Assembly: GCA_036435485.1 (NCBI GenBank)
Contig: CM071594.1
Location: 197,868,216-197,932,215, forward strand
Direction of reading: 5' to 3'
Source: Saposhnikovia divaricata
Taxonomy: Eukaryota; Streptophyta; Magnoliopsida; Apiales; Apiaceae
DNA length: 64,000 nt
Of this stretch, positions 13,258-25,300 are shown in pieces. Each line of letters begins with the position of its first letter. Positions within the stretch are counted from its first letter, which is position 1. The notes under the pieces were generated by a model that saw nothing but the letters and a program-made list of their open reading frames with translations, searched no databases and had not been told where the DNA came from. Made by a program: the position numbers and the translations under genes.

Positions 13258-13761
13258 TGTTGCCCAGTAATTAACAATTGTAGAAGGGGGGGTTGAATAC
13301 AATTGTATAAGATTTTCGACTTAAACAGAAATAATAACACAAGTATGAATAAATAACAGCTTTATTAATTTTGATATAAAACTGTTACAAACTCTCTCAA
13401 GAAATTCTTATGTTCTTGAGAGCTGCTAGGTTACAAGATAATTCGTGTAAGCGATTACCATTAAGTAAAACCTAAACTGTGTTTATATACAGTACACAGC
13501 TACACTATCAATTACAAGATATATCAAATCAATTACATACGTCTCTTAGTACATATCTTGAATGATAGCTGTGTTCCTATAAATCAGGAACCGACATGTC
13601 AATCTTCCTAGATTCCTGGACTGATATATATCCTCGTATAATCCTGATCAGCTTCCAATCCTGATGATAACCTAATACTGACGGTGCATTACTGATGACG
13701 TCAGCATCAGTATCTGATCAGTAGTCCAGATCCTGATCATCACTTGAATCAATATCTAACA
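13258..13761 (-). repeat. 3' LTR of C3
   Basis: 504 bp. By eye it differs from the 5' LTR (41177-41679) at about nine substitutions and one G-run length change, roughly 1.8 percent. That implies C3 is clearly older than G1, which is inserted in it. It is rich in atcctgat / atcaggat-type words. Confidence 0.92.
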
Positions 13762-13775
13762 ATCTCCCCCAATTT
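13762..13775 (-). other. Polypurine tract of C3
   Basis: On the minus strand this reads AAATTGGGGGAGAT and abuts the TGTTAG start of the 3' LTR. A G-rich purine run at this position is the standard primer site for plus-strand DNA synthesis in LTR retrotransposons. Confidence 0.75.
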
Positions 13776-13838
13776 GTACTTTGTGAAATAAAGCACAAAT
13801 TCCTTGATTCAGTGATGTCAAAAACTCAAAACAAAATA

Positions 13839-16368
13839 TTACAAGAAATCCTCAGGATTTGTCTTAGAAATTCTCACAAAGAAATTACTCATCTGCAAGA
13901 AACTTGATAATAATTCTTCTTCTTTAATTTCGAGAATTTGAATCAGTCTTTTCTTCAGATTCCTGAGTTCTTCATCTTCGTCATTAATCTGATAAATACC
14001 TGCCCTGAGATTCTGAATTGAGCTTCTCAGTAAATCTAAATCTCCCAACAGTAAATATGTAAGTTCTTTTCCATCAGGATTCAGAGATAATTGTTCTTGA
14101 TAAAATATCACTTCTTTAACAGCTGAACCCCTTTGCATTTCAACTTCTTGTCCTACTGTATTCAAGTACATGGGAGTATAATTACCATCATACCTTGATC
14201 CTCCATCCAAATGTCTGCATCTAATAGTTCTGAAAATCATGGTACACCAATTATTGTAAACATCAGCTTCCTTATCATGAATTCTTTTATTCTTGAGCAG
14301 ATAAAGAACGTATTTCAGTTCTTCTGTTGATTTGCACAACACCTCCTGAATAGTCAGCTTCTTGACACTCTTGTCTTTCATGAAATACAACAACTTTTCT
14401 ACCTTCTTAGAATCAACATTGCAAGCAACAATTGCAACAGCTTCAAGTTCCCAAAGATCATCAACTGTTAGTTCATCACCAGTTCTTTTCACTAGAATAT
14501 GTTTATCTGTCTGTCTAGTAGAGATAATTTCAGTTCGATTATGACCAATACCTCATCTAGTGTAAGGTTCTAAACCCTTCAAGCTAGACTGAATATCTGC
14601 CCCAAGAAAATTAGATTTTCGAAGAGTTTATGAAGTATCAACTTCAAAGATTAAAGGAAGTTCGGTCATAAGAGAACTTGATTTAAAAACAACTGGTCCT
14701 TGATTCAACCGTTCATCAGTACTCTCCCCTTTCTTGTTCTTCTTCTTCTTAACTGGCATCTGTTGATGTTCTGGAACAGGTCTTCTTCAATCATACCACA
14801 ATAATCTATTTGAACCAGCCAGATCTTCCAAGTACTTTCTGGTTTCTTCAACCTCAGTATCTTTTGCTCTTTTTCTTGCCTCCTTTTCTTGTTCATCAAT
14901 TTCCAGATTGTGAATTTCAACCACAACAGTAAGAATCATGACCTCATGTTCTTTCAAGATTTAACTTCATCAGAATCAGGAACAACAGATTGAGTAGTTC
15001 TTACAGTAACTTTACCTCTTCTAGCTAACTGTGGTCTTTCATCAGCAGCTACTTCAGGTACATTAAATTTGTTATCTGGAGTCAGTGTAAGAAGTAGTGG
15101 AGATTTTTTCTTCTTTACTTTCTGAGAATCTTCAGGTATCTCCTCAATTGTGATTCCACTAGACCTTGTCTGTCTTGAACTTGTCTGAATAGGCTTTCTT
15201 CCTCTGCCTCTACTTCTACCTCCTCTGCCTCTTCCTCCACTCGCAGCAGGAGCTTCTTTCTGTTAAGCAATTCCCCCAAGAATCTTCTTTTGTTCTTTTA
15301 AGATCTCTTGAGTACTCATGTCAGAATTTTCTGCAGAGATCAAAGCCAGTGCTTCCCTAGCATGATGCTGTTGAACTTTAATATCATTGTGAAATACAAT
15401 TTCACTCTCACCTGACTTGGAAGTAATCCTCTTAAAGAGATGTGGTGCATCTTCTATCTCAGCAATAAACAAATCCTCATCTTCTTCAGGAATTGTTGGA
15501 AGTAATTGATTCTGACCAGATAGTTGAGATTGTTCCTCTGTCAGAATTTGAGACTGCACCATTGTTCTTACTGTTCTCTTCCCAGATTTAGAAACATGAG
15601 TTGACCACTTGGTTTGAGTTTGAGACACACTTCTCCTTGTTACCAAAGCAGCATCAGAGGTCACCATCAGCACCACCATCATTTCCAGAAGTATCATCGT
15701 CCTTTCTTACATCTGGATTAGGTGTGCATTTTGTTTTGACCACCTTCTCCCCCTTTTTGACGCCAGTAGCATCATCAGCAGGATCAGTCAATAAAGATAA
15801 GATAAGTAGTAGAGAATCTTTGATATTAGTCATCCTTGAGGACAAAGTGACAACCTTATCTTCCAAGGTATCCATCCATGTGGTGAAGGCAGTGCTTAAA
15901 CATTGAAGCTGTTTAGCAGTTGAAATCTCAGAATAATCCTTAACAAACCGAACAAGAAATTTTTCATTATCACTCTTGACAGAATTAATTTCATCTTTCA
16001 ACCCTTTTGCCAGAATAGTTGTAGTCTTCAGATGAGCTTTGAGATTAGGATCAGAAATCTTAGTAGCTATATGACTGGAGTGAAAAAGTGCATTATTGAA
16101 ATTTATAACAGCAGAAGGCTGATTCCACTCTGTATACCATTCAGATTTTCTTGTAGCTTGAATATGTTCAGGAAGAAGATTGCTGTAATCTCCTATCATC
16201 TCAACTTGAGCAGCTGTAGATTTACCAATAGACTCCATAAACTTACTGGATGATCCATAAGTAGATCCTAGACTTGCTTTCATGACAGCATTAAGCTGAG
16301 CCGCTTCAGGATCATTATCAGCATCATCATCACCATCATCATCATCATCTGAGCTATCATTTCCCTCA
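13839..16368 (-). pseudogene. C3 third ORF, 3' half (separated by G1)
   Basis: Continuation of the ORF that begins at 34146 and was split by G1. Read on the minus strand it has open blocks at 16283-15654 (209 residues), 15697-15263 (144), 14926-14705 and 14492-13839 (217), separated by frameshifts or stops. It starts in a run of Asp codons (about 16330-16350). The blocks are acidic and helix-prone, with KxE/DELK-type stretches that may form coiled coils, and no known catalytic motif is visible. The last block ends at a stop about 65 bp before the PPT, so it forms the C-terminus of the original protein. Joined, the whole ORF would be about 5.0 kb. The function is unknown; SIRE third ORFs are often called envelope-like, which this sequence does not demonstrate. 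Confidence 0.7.
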
Positions 16369-18925
16369 GGAATTGTAAGAACCCAGATTTTGGGTGGGAT
16401 TAAAACTTTTATGTATTTAATGATGTAAGAATGAATAGTGGTTATGACTGCGATGTAACGAAGATCTATTAAATAAATGGAACGGATTTGAATTCAATTA
16501 CTTACATGTCATGCAGAATACTTTTGGTTGACGGCATAGGTAAGAATGATCTATCTCCCAAGGATATAAGTATATTACTTCAAGTAAGATTATTCTTGTG
16601 TCATCCAAATCAATATCTATTATAAGTCCAGCGGTTCCGTAAAAAGGTTAAGAAGCACTCGAGAGTGAACCAGGTTCATTTTCCTAATTATAGGAATTAA
16701 ATAAAAATAAGTGATGAATAGTGATTTTGGTGGAATTTGGAATATTATTATAATAATGATATACCCGGTATTCGGAACGGATTTCTGAGTTCGTATTAGT
16801 GATCCAGGAAGAAAATAAGTGTATGTAAAAGCCGTCGGATTCAGAAAAAGAGCACTTTTATTTTCTCCGAGATTTCCCTGGACACTACAAGACTTAAGGA
16901 GTTATAAAAGGGAATTAAGGAATTTAAATTCGAGAAGTATTAAGTAAGATGAAGAATAGTATTAGAAATATTAAGAAGGTTTTCGGTAAAACCCTAACTA
17001 GAAACGAATGAGTTATTCCCTCGAACGATCAACGAACAAGCAAGGAAATTGAGTAATACTCGGACAAAGGAACGAATAAATAACCAAGAGACAAACAAGT
17101 GCAATTGGTGGGAAAAGGAGAAACCCAAGTAACATCCTTATAAGTCAACTACAAGATGAGTGGTGTAATTGCATTCTTGCAAAAATGGAGTTGTTTGTTG
17201 TAGTGCCAACACTTGGCCCAATGAGGAAGCAACAAGTGGCACCATTGGATTGCCAACAACACATTAAAAGAGATGCATCCATTATATATGCAAGGGTTAT
17301 ACATGTATTAGCCATAAATCACCAAAACAAAACAAACCACCACCATTTTTCTCCATTTCTTCATAAAAATCTGCCCATTCTTAGCTAATTGGAAGTCCAA
17401 CTTCCAACCATCACTTGTTCTTCAAATTTTTATGGTAAGTACTACATATCATGGTAATGATCTCCTAGAAATTTCAGCTTCAAATTCATCTTTTATCATT
17501 TTCAAATAAATCATCAAAGATGATGATGAATAGTGTTCTTCATAAACTAACTTTTATTTCTTGATTTCTTTTGATTATTCAAGCTATACTAAGGCTAGAT
17601 AAGGGCTAAACAAGGCTTGATAAGTTCATACATACACCAAGGAAGGTATACCACTCTTGAAAACCAAGCTCTTAGTTTAAGTTTTGGTATTTTAGATGAG
17701 TTATATGGATTTAATGCATGTTTAGGACCTTAAGATTATGATTGGGATTTATTAAATGTGAAATTAGTTTAGATGAACGGAAAGACATTGCTTGGTCTTA
17801 GTTCATGGTTGAATAACATGTAAATGTTGTTTGGAGTGGAAACTATAATTATTGGATGGTTTGAAATTTGGAAATCATGTAAACATAGCCGTCGTAATGC
17901 CCGATTGTCGTTAGCCTTAAGAAACCGTGATTAGCAGTAGCATGAACACACTGTCCATTCTCGGATTTTGCCATGAAAGGCTAGATTATGTTATAAGCTT
18001 CGTTTTGATATAAAGATCACGTGAAACGGACTTACGGTTTAGGATTTATGACTAAATTACTAAAAGTAGTTCGAATCCGTAAACAAAAGTTCGTAACTGA
18101 AATTGAACCCTCGTAAGCAATGTAACGTCATGGCGAATCTTGGTAAATAAATACTAGGGGTAAGAAGGAAGGTGTGAAAGAAAACCGTATGTCAAAAAGA
18201 GCATTTTTCGATTTATTAAAAATGTTCGAGTCAAGGTTAAACGCGAACGAACCCCTAAAAGACGACTCTTTTGTAACTTTGGTAAAACACTTAGAAAACG
18301 GGCGATAAAACTCGGAGTATAAGATTGGTTCGTAACGATCAACCTTAGAACTCGTATGACTCAAGTATGTCCCAAGTATAAGTGCAGTGACATGTCGTAT
18401 TAACGAACGAATGTCGGGTCGGATCAGTGATAATAAGTAATCCACTAATAGGGGTATAACGAGATAACTCGAGAACGTGTTTCGATTTAAGTATAACTTA
18501 ACTTTTAATATGTTAAGTGATTAATCCCGAATGCCTTGGCTATTTATAGATCACCAGGCTGAACCGGGACCCGCTACCACTACCCCTTACCGTACTCGAC
18601 TACCAGACAAGTTTCAATTCCCTTCTTTTAGGCTGTTGTTGTGATTGAATAAATATATATATATGATTGCTGATATACATATGCCATTGCATGCATGCCT
18701 ACTTTCAAGTTGAATTGATATACTTGTTCCCTGAATGTTATTGTTGGCTTATAAGCTAGATAGTTATATATCAGTTATAAGCCGGTTATTATAAGACCCT
18801 CATAGAAGGGCGTATATATCTTATTAATCAAAAATAGACCGGGAGTCAATATTCCTTGATATATCGAGATTACCTCGGAAGAAGATATTTAAGTAAATAT
18901 TTTCTATTATTTGGGCGACGAATAT

Positions 18926-19553
18926 TATTTGAATATTCGTTCGAGACTAATTATTTTAACGATCCTTACTTCAAATAATTATTTGAACGTAACTATTCAA
19001 CGAATAATATTTCTCAATATTCATTCAGAGTCGAACTGATTATCGACTATTATTTCGAATATTCTTCTAAAGATGAGACTATTAAATGAATATTATTTTG
19101 GATATTCTTTTAGATTATTATTTTATTAAATCAATATTACTTTTGAATATTCATTTAAGATATTAAATACTTGATGAATATTATTTTAATATTCATCTGA
19201 AGCTTGATTTAATTATCGAATATTATTTCGAATATTCCTTAAGGCTTGGATTACTAAATGAATATTACTTGATATTCATTTAGGATATTATTCATTAAAT
19301 GAATATTACTTTTGAATATTCATTTAAATTCCTAATTAATCATGAATATTACCTTAAATATTCTTTTCAGGTCTTATTAATTAATGAATATTGTTTTGAA
19401 TATTCATTTAAATATTTATTTATTCAATAAATATTCTCCTGATATTTCTTCAGGGATTATTTTGAGAAATACTCTGATTAAAAATATTCTTTCATATTCC
19501 CAAATATTCTTTCAATATTTTAACTCAATAAATATTCTCTGAATATTTATTCC
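18926..19553 (+). repeat. Array of AATATT hairpin units in LTR
   Basis: About thirteen degenerate units of 40-55 bp, each made of two facing copies of gaatatt. One example at 19296-19326 has perfect 12-bp arms (taaatgaatatt / aatattcattta) with a 7-nt spacer. The same array is in the 3' LTR at 29682-30309. It would give a string of short stem-loops in any RNA that includes it. It could instead simply reflect local duplication of an AT-rich unit. Confidence 0.75.
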
Positions 19554-20503
19554 ATACTTAGAATAATCTCGATAAGGTTAATCTTCTTCGATTATTACAG
19601 AAAATATTTCGAAGTCATATTATTATTAATCTTATATCAAGAAAGGTTCCCAGACATCATTCATCTTTGAGTCTATCTTCTTAATAATAAGGGAACCTTA
19701 CTTGGAAAAATGTTATTTATCTTGTCGACTTCCCGGTCATAAAGTATTCCCTTCACCCGCAACTCGGGTGCCGTTGACTTATTAAGTCGTTGTTTACCTT
19801 CTCATCTTTCGAGGGGTAAGATTACTGGAACAAGTTGATATCCGTTACCAAGTAATAGCTTGGGAGTTATTGGTAAATTTTCCTTTCCAACTAGATACGA
19901 CTACTTTGTGGAGTCTTATCAACAAGTATTATACTTGGGGAAAGGGGGACGAACGTTATATTCAGAATCATGAACTCTATTTGAACTAGGAGTCGTGTAA
20001 GAGGCCGAGTAGCGCCGGTCCATCCCCTTGGCCCAACCGTTGGCCGGGGAGAGCTAGCATGGCGGTATACAAGTAAAGCCGTCAGTTCTTCCTTCTACCG
20101 GTAGTAAATCTAAATTGAGCTGTACGATCTCGACTGATCATCAAGATTGGAACAGCGGGCGCGGTGAATACTCCATCATTGGTTCATCATCCAAATTCAT
20201 TTATTTCCTGCAACATGATTACTGTTGGCAGAGTTGGAAAAGAGTCATAACTGGAATTGCAACCCTTTCTTGCAAGTTCCTCTTCTTAATAACGATAATA
20301 ATATCTCGCTTACTTTGATGTAGCAGATATTCCTTCAAACAAATACTTTAAGTTACCTTGTAACTTCATCGTTCATATTATACTGGCATCATTTCCGTAA
20401 ATGCATGGCATATGGTTTAAAAGATAGCTTTGAACTGTTTTAAATTATCGTTCAGTTATATATTTGTTGGTGGGCTTTCGCTCACCCTTGCTTTGTTTAT
20501 ATT

Positions 20504-20620
20504 ATGTCACAACAACAGCTAGGACAGATGGCTCGCGTCAGGCGCACTCGGCGCAAGCAGGTTACCCGACCCACCGGACTACCCGCTGAGATGCTAGCCG
20601 CCATTGCTGAGGTAGCATAG
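20504..20620 (+). CDS. Small basic ORF in G1 LTR, possible exon 1
   Basis: Encodes 38 residues starting MSQQQLGQMARVRRTRRKQ, strongly basic in the first half, and is GC-rich against an AT-rich LTR. The codon 36 GAG is followed by GTAGCA, a usable donor. An acceptor-like tcttgtgtag at 21061-21070 lies 459 nt downstream. Joining them in phase 0 leads directly, with no stop, into the acidic ORF whose own frame has no ATG at its 5' end. The removed segment would contain the LTR end and the PBS. This is inference from sequence only. The identical ORF is in the 3' LTR at 31260-31376. It could equally be a stand-alone micropeptide or chance. Confidence 0.4.
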   Translation: MSQQQLGQMARVRRTRRKQVTRPTGLPAEMLAAIAEVA

Positions 20621-20916
20621 TTAGACAGCTTTTGTTTCCTGTTTAACTATATGTATAATTAATGTAATCAACGGCAAAACTTTTAAACCTATGATGTTAT
20701 CCTTTTGGGATTGTAATAACTTTTATTCGTAACCCTTTAATGTAAGACTTATTTCAATTTCATCTCTGGGACTATAACTGTTGTGTGTGTGAGTGGTAAT
20801 TATTGTGGGGTCACAGCATGTGATTTATTTATTGTGGACTCAAGTCAAGTATTATGAATGGATGTAAGACCGTAACCACCAGATCCCTGACCCCGGATCT
20901 GGGGGTGTTACAGAGA

Positions 20917-20928
20917 TGGTATCAGAGC
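20917..20928 (+). other. PBS of G1 (initiator Met tRNA)
   Basis: TGGTATCAGAGC, four bases after the LTR end, is complementary to the 3' end of plant initiator-methionine tRNA, the usual primer for minus-strand DNA synthesis in these elements. Confidence 0.9.
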
Positions 20929-21121
20929 GAGAGTTATATATCCCAAGAGATGATACGACGTTATATAATAATAAATTCAATAATATAATAAGAACCCTTG
21001 CCAGGTTCACCTAAAACCCTTACGGGAACTTTTTAAGTACCATGATAGTAACATAGTTCGTCTTGTGTAGGCGAGCGACTTGTCGGCCCAGGAGGCAGCT
21101 GCGAGACAGCATGATGAGGAC

Positions 21122-21964
21122 ATGTTCCGGACTAGGGACCCATACTATGAGCACTTGCCTGAGGATGATACTGAGCCTGAGGAGGAGGACGCTGAGGAGG
21201 TCCAGGTTGAGGCTGATACTGATGTGATCGAGTCTGAGGAGGAGGACCCTGAGGAGGTCCAGGATGATGCTGACACAGATGTTGTTGAGACTGAGGGGGA
21301 GGAGGACCCGGAGGGGGTCCAGACAGGACAGGACGCTGAGTTAGTGGTTGAGGATGATGATTATTGGGTTATGACTGAGTTCAGGACTATGGGAGATGAC
21401 ACTGACATGACCACGGATCAGGTGGTGCCGGTGGATGAGGGTGTTGAGGGAGATATAGATGAGCCAGTAGTTGGTGCTGTAGGGAGTCCTGGACTTTTTG
21501 TGCCACTCCTCCCTGTTGAGAGAGCCCCTACCCCACCACCACTACCTGTGAGCCCCTACCCCGACGAGTTTGAGGAGCTTACCCCAGAGCCCCAGCAGAC
21601 AGAGACTGCCGCTCCAGCTGAGCCATCCACCCCACCTCATGCCCCGATAGGAGGAGTCCCAGTATGTGTTCACAACTTGATTGTGAACGGGCTTTATAGA
21701 GAGCTGTCTGTGGCAGATGCCAGGTTGGCAGAGTCTAGGAGTGAGTTAGCAGCAGAGAGAGCCGCCCGGATGAGGGTGCAGGGCAGGAGGACTATCAGTG
21801 ACAGAGTTGGGTATAGGGCTGTGACCCGCATCGAGCTGAGGGCTCGGGTGAGGGTGCGACAGTTGCCTACTGATGGGCATGGTAGGGTAGACAGAGCAGC
21901 GGCTGAGGAGGTTTTCCGCATCGCCATGGGGAGGGTTCGGAGGATGTTTCGTCGTGACGGCTGA
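21122..21964 (+). CDS. Acidic accessory protein ahead of gag (G1)
   Basis: The frame is open from 21071; the first in-frame ATG is 21122 and gives 280 residues. The N-terminal third is very acidic and repetitive, with three imperfect copies of an EEDPEEVQ-type unit alternating with DADTDV (about residues 18-75). A Pro-rich middle follows (PTPPPLPVSPYP, about residue 150), and the C-terminal 80 residues are Arg-rich (SELAAERAARMRVQ and on). I recognise no known domain. Codon use is GC-rich, unlike the LTR and more even than gag-pol. It lies between PBS and gag, so it would be translated from the genomic RNA leader or from a spliced RNA (see the LTR ORF). An extra ORF at this place is unusual for chromoviruses. 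Between its stop and gag (21965-22383) I see only non-coding leader. Confidence 0.6.
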   Translation: MFRTRDPYYEHLPEDDTEPEEEDAEEVQVEADTDVIESEEEDPEEVQDDADTDVVETEGEEDPEGVQTGQDAELVVEDDDYWVMTEFRTMGDDTDMTTDQVVPVDEGVEGDIDEPVVGAVGSPGLFVPLLPVERAPTPPPLPVSPYPDEFEELTPEPQQTETAAPAEPSTPPHAPIGGVPVCVHNLIVNGLYRELSVADARLAESRSELAAERAARMRVQGRRTISDRVGYRAVTRIELRARVRVRQLPTDGHGRVDRAAAEEVFRIAMGRVRRMFRRDG

Positions 21965-22383
21965 TTTCAGATGTAGTGATGCAGTGGTCTAGTTGTCTAG
22001 TCATGTACGGACATAGTGGTGCCGGCTTTTGTAGGGATGGTTTTCTTGTACTTGTTTTCCCTTTTTGCAGACTAGACAGATAGACAGCATATTTCACTTT
22101 TGACTTGTTGTTGTTGTTAGGATGGTTGTACTTTAAACTATCGTTGTAACTCGGATGTTGTACCTTTTCGGTACCTGGTATATATTTGTTTCCATTTCAG
22201 TCATTACAATTTTGTTGGGATGTGATCACGAGTTTATTAGCATATGTATTACTTTTCGATTAAGTTGCCATGAGATATAAAACTGTGGGATTTTAAACCC
22301 AATCATGTAAAGAAATGTGCAAGGAAAAATCCTCTAAAACAGATCAGTGAACCTAATGTATAACTTTCCAAATTTTCAGTAAA

Positions 22384-25300
22384 ATGCCTCCAAGACGAAT
22401 GGGCACTAGGGCTAACCCCCGCGAATCTACTGACCAAGAAAGTCACAACCAACACGAGGAAAACCGTGGAAGTAGTGAGGAACAAGATCAGGACTATAAT
22501 GAGCAAGAAGATTCCCAGTATGGAGCAGAGGATGAACCCCTGTACTCTGAAGAATTTGAAAGGGAAATAGAGGGTGGAGAAACTGAAGTAGAACAGGAAG
22601 GGGAGAACCAGGGCGGAAACCCCATGGGCCAGTTTATGGATCTACTTAGGCAGAATTTGAACCAATACCCCCAACCACCGCCAAGCAACAACACTTCAGT
22701 GGCAAATTCCTTTAGGGCCTTTAAGTCCCTTAAGCCCCCAGAGTTCCACGGATCGGCTGATCCCGTTGAGGCGAGGGCCTGGATCAAAGAAATGGAAAAG
22801 TCTTTTGAGATTCTGAGTATCAATGAGGCTCAGAAGACTGTTTTTGCTACTTACCTACTAAAGGGAGAGGCCAATTATTGGTGGGAAGCCAAGAAAAACA
22901 TGGAGACTGATGCTGTCATAGCCTGGGAAAGGTTCAAACAATTATTCCTGGAGAAGTACTTCCCGAAGTTCATGAAAACCCAGATGGAACTTAAGTTCTT
23001 GGAACTGAAACAGAACAATATGTCAGTGGCTGACTATGAGGCTAAATTTACTGAGCTATCAAGATTTGTGCCAGAGTTTGTAGACACAGAAGAGAAGAAA
23101 GCTAACAGGTTTCAACAAGGGCTGAAACAGTGGATCCAGAATAGGGTGGCTGTTTTAGAGATTACAGATTATGCCACCTTGGTGCAGAAGGCAACCATTG
23201 TGGAGGCTGGTAGTGATCAGATGCAGAGAGAGAGAGAGAAAGGGGGGATAAAGAGAAAGCATGTTAGTATGGGCGGAAGATCCGCTGGAGGAAAACCCCC
23301 AACCAAGTTTAATCGAGGAGCGGTTTCCCTACCAGGGAGGAGTGTAGGGTTTAAACCATCTGCGAGTGTGAGTGTGAGCCAGGGCGGCCACCAATCAGGA
23401 ATGTCCCGTTCCAACCCTTCTCGACCTCCATTGCCATTGTGTGCTACTTGTGGGAAGAGGCACTCCGGGGTGTGCAACCTGAAGCAGATAAACTGTTATA
23501 AGTGTGGGCGAGCTGGGCATTATGCTACCGCTTGCACCACGGTCATCCCTAACAGCACAACCTGTTTCCAGTGTGGACAGCGAGGGCACATGAGGAAGGA
23601 TTGCCCAAAGAGCAAACCAGCAGCATCAGGAGCAAGCAAGGTTGCCTCAAATAGGCCACCAACTGCTAGGACTTTCAATATGTCAGTACAAGATGCCGTG
23701 AGGGACACAGATGTGATAGCAGGTACTTTTTCTCTTAATTCAGTCAGTGCAAATGTCTTATTTGATTCAGGAGCAACTAAGTCTTTTATATCTAGAGATT
23801 TTGCGCATAACTTGAAACTTAAAACCCAGCAACTAAGAGATTCCTTACAAGTAGAAATAGCTAATCAGGAAATCGTACCGGTTAATCAAATTCACCCCGA
23901 TTGTAAGCTAGAAATAGGAGGACGATCCTTCTATGTCGATTTAATTCCTTTTAAGCTAGGGGAATTCGATGTCATTTTGGGTATGGATTGGTTGTCTCGC
24001 AATGATGCGCAGATAGATTGTAAAGGGAAAAAGGTTAAGTTGAAAACCCCAGGGAAGAAAGAAATAGTGTTTAAAGGGATGCGACAGACCCAGAAAATTC
24101 TGACCATGGCGCAAACCAAGAGATTGTTACGAAAAGGGAACGAGGCTTATTTAGCCTACGTTATAGATACTCAGAAGGAAGTGCCAAGATTGCAGGACAT
24201 TCTGGTAGTTAATGAGTTCGAGGACGTGTTCCCACAAGATCTTCCTGGACTACCACCTGATAGGGTAATTGAGTTTGCCATCGAATTAGCCCCGGGGACG
24301 GCGCCAGTTTCGAAGGTCCCGTACCGACTAGCCCCAGTAGAAATGAAGGAGCTAGCTAAACAATTACAGGAATTGTTGGATAAGGGCATGATAAGGCCCA
24401 GTGTATCGCCTTGGGGCGCACCAGTGTTGTTTGTTAAGAAAAAGGATGGAAGTATGAGGTTATGCATCGATTACAGAGAATTGAACAAGCTAACCATAAA
24501 GAATAAGTATCCATTGCCCAGGATAGACGATTTGTTTGACCAGCTAAGAGGAGCTGAATACTTCTCTAAGATTGATTTGAGAACGGGATATCACCAACTG
24601 AAGATCAAACCTGAAGATATCCCGAAGACTGCATTCCGCACCAGATATGGACATTATGAGTTCTTAGTTATGTCGTTTGGATTGACCAACGCCCCAGCAG
24701 CCTTCATGGACCTAATGAATAGGGTGTTCAAGGAATATTTGGACAAATTCGTGATAGTTTTCATTGATGATATTCTCATCTACTCAAAGACAGAGGCAGA
24801 ACACGCTGAACATTTAAGGATAACCTTAGAAATACTCAGGAAGGAGCAGTTATATGCCAAGTTCTCCAAGTGTGAGTTTTGGAAAAATGAGGTACAATTC
24901 TTAGGGCACGTGATCAATAGAGAAGGAGTGTTGGTCGACCCCTCCAAGATAGAAGCAGTTTCAAACTGGGAACGGCCAACTACTCCAACCGAGGTGAGGA
25001 GTTTCATTGGACTGGCCGGATATTACAGGAGATTTGTCCAAGACTTTGCGAAACTCGCAGCTCCATTAACTCGACTTACCCGTAAAACCGAGAAATTTGA
25101 ATGGACTGAGAAATGCGAGAAGAGTTTCCAGGAGTTAAAGAAGAGGCTGGTGACAGCCCCAGTGCTGGCATTACCTGATGGAAAAGGAGATTTCGTGATT
25201 TACAGTGACGCTTCGCATAAAGGACTGGGATGCGTGCTTATGCAGCACGGCAAGGTAATAGCGTATGCGTCTAGGCAATTGAAGGATTATGAAGTCAGAT

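Larger units (their letters stand above)
16374..20912 (+). repeat. 5' LTR of G1 (4539 bp)
   Basis: TGTAAGAACCC...GGGGGTGTTACA. Differences from the 3' LTR noted by eye: c/t near 17667, t/g near 17963 and a/g near 18607. It carries an array of small hairpins (18926-19553), a TATA-like ctatttatag at about 18540, and an 117-nt GC-rich ORF (20504-20620) that stands out from the AT-rich surroundings. Open frames of 60-105 codons elsewhere in the LTR have no recognisable product. Confidence 0.97.

Noticed and set aside
17185..17388. 67-codon plus-strand ORF in the G1 LTR (also at 27941)
   Set aside because: The identity of the two copies reflects LTR identity, not selection; no domain is seen.
18128..18445. 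105-codon minus-strand ORF in the G1 LTR (also at 28884)
   Set aside because: It is repeated only because the LTR is duplicated, has no recognisable motif and no supporting start context.
18926..19553. CRISPR-like array
   Set aside because: Units are degenerate, without constant repeats or unique spacers, in a plant LTR.
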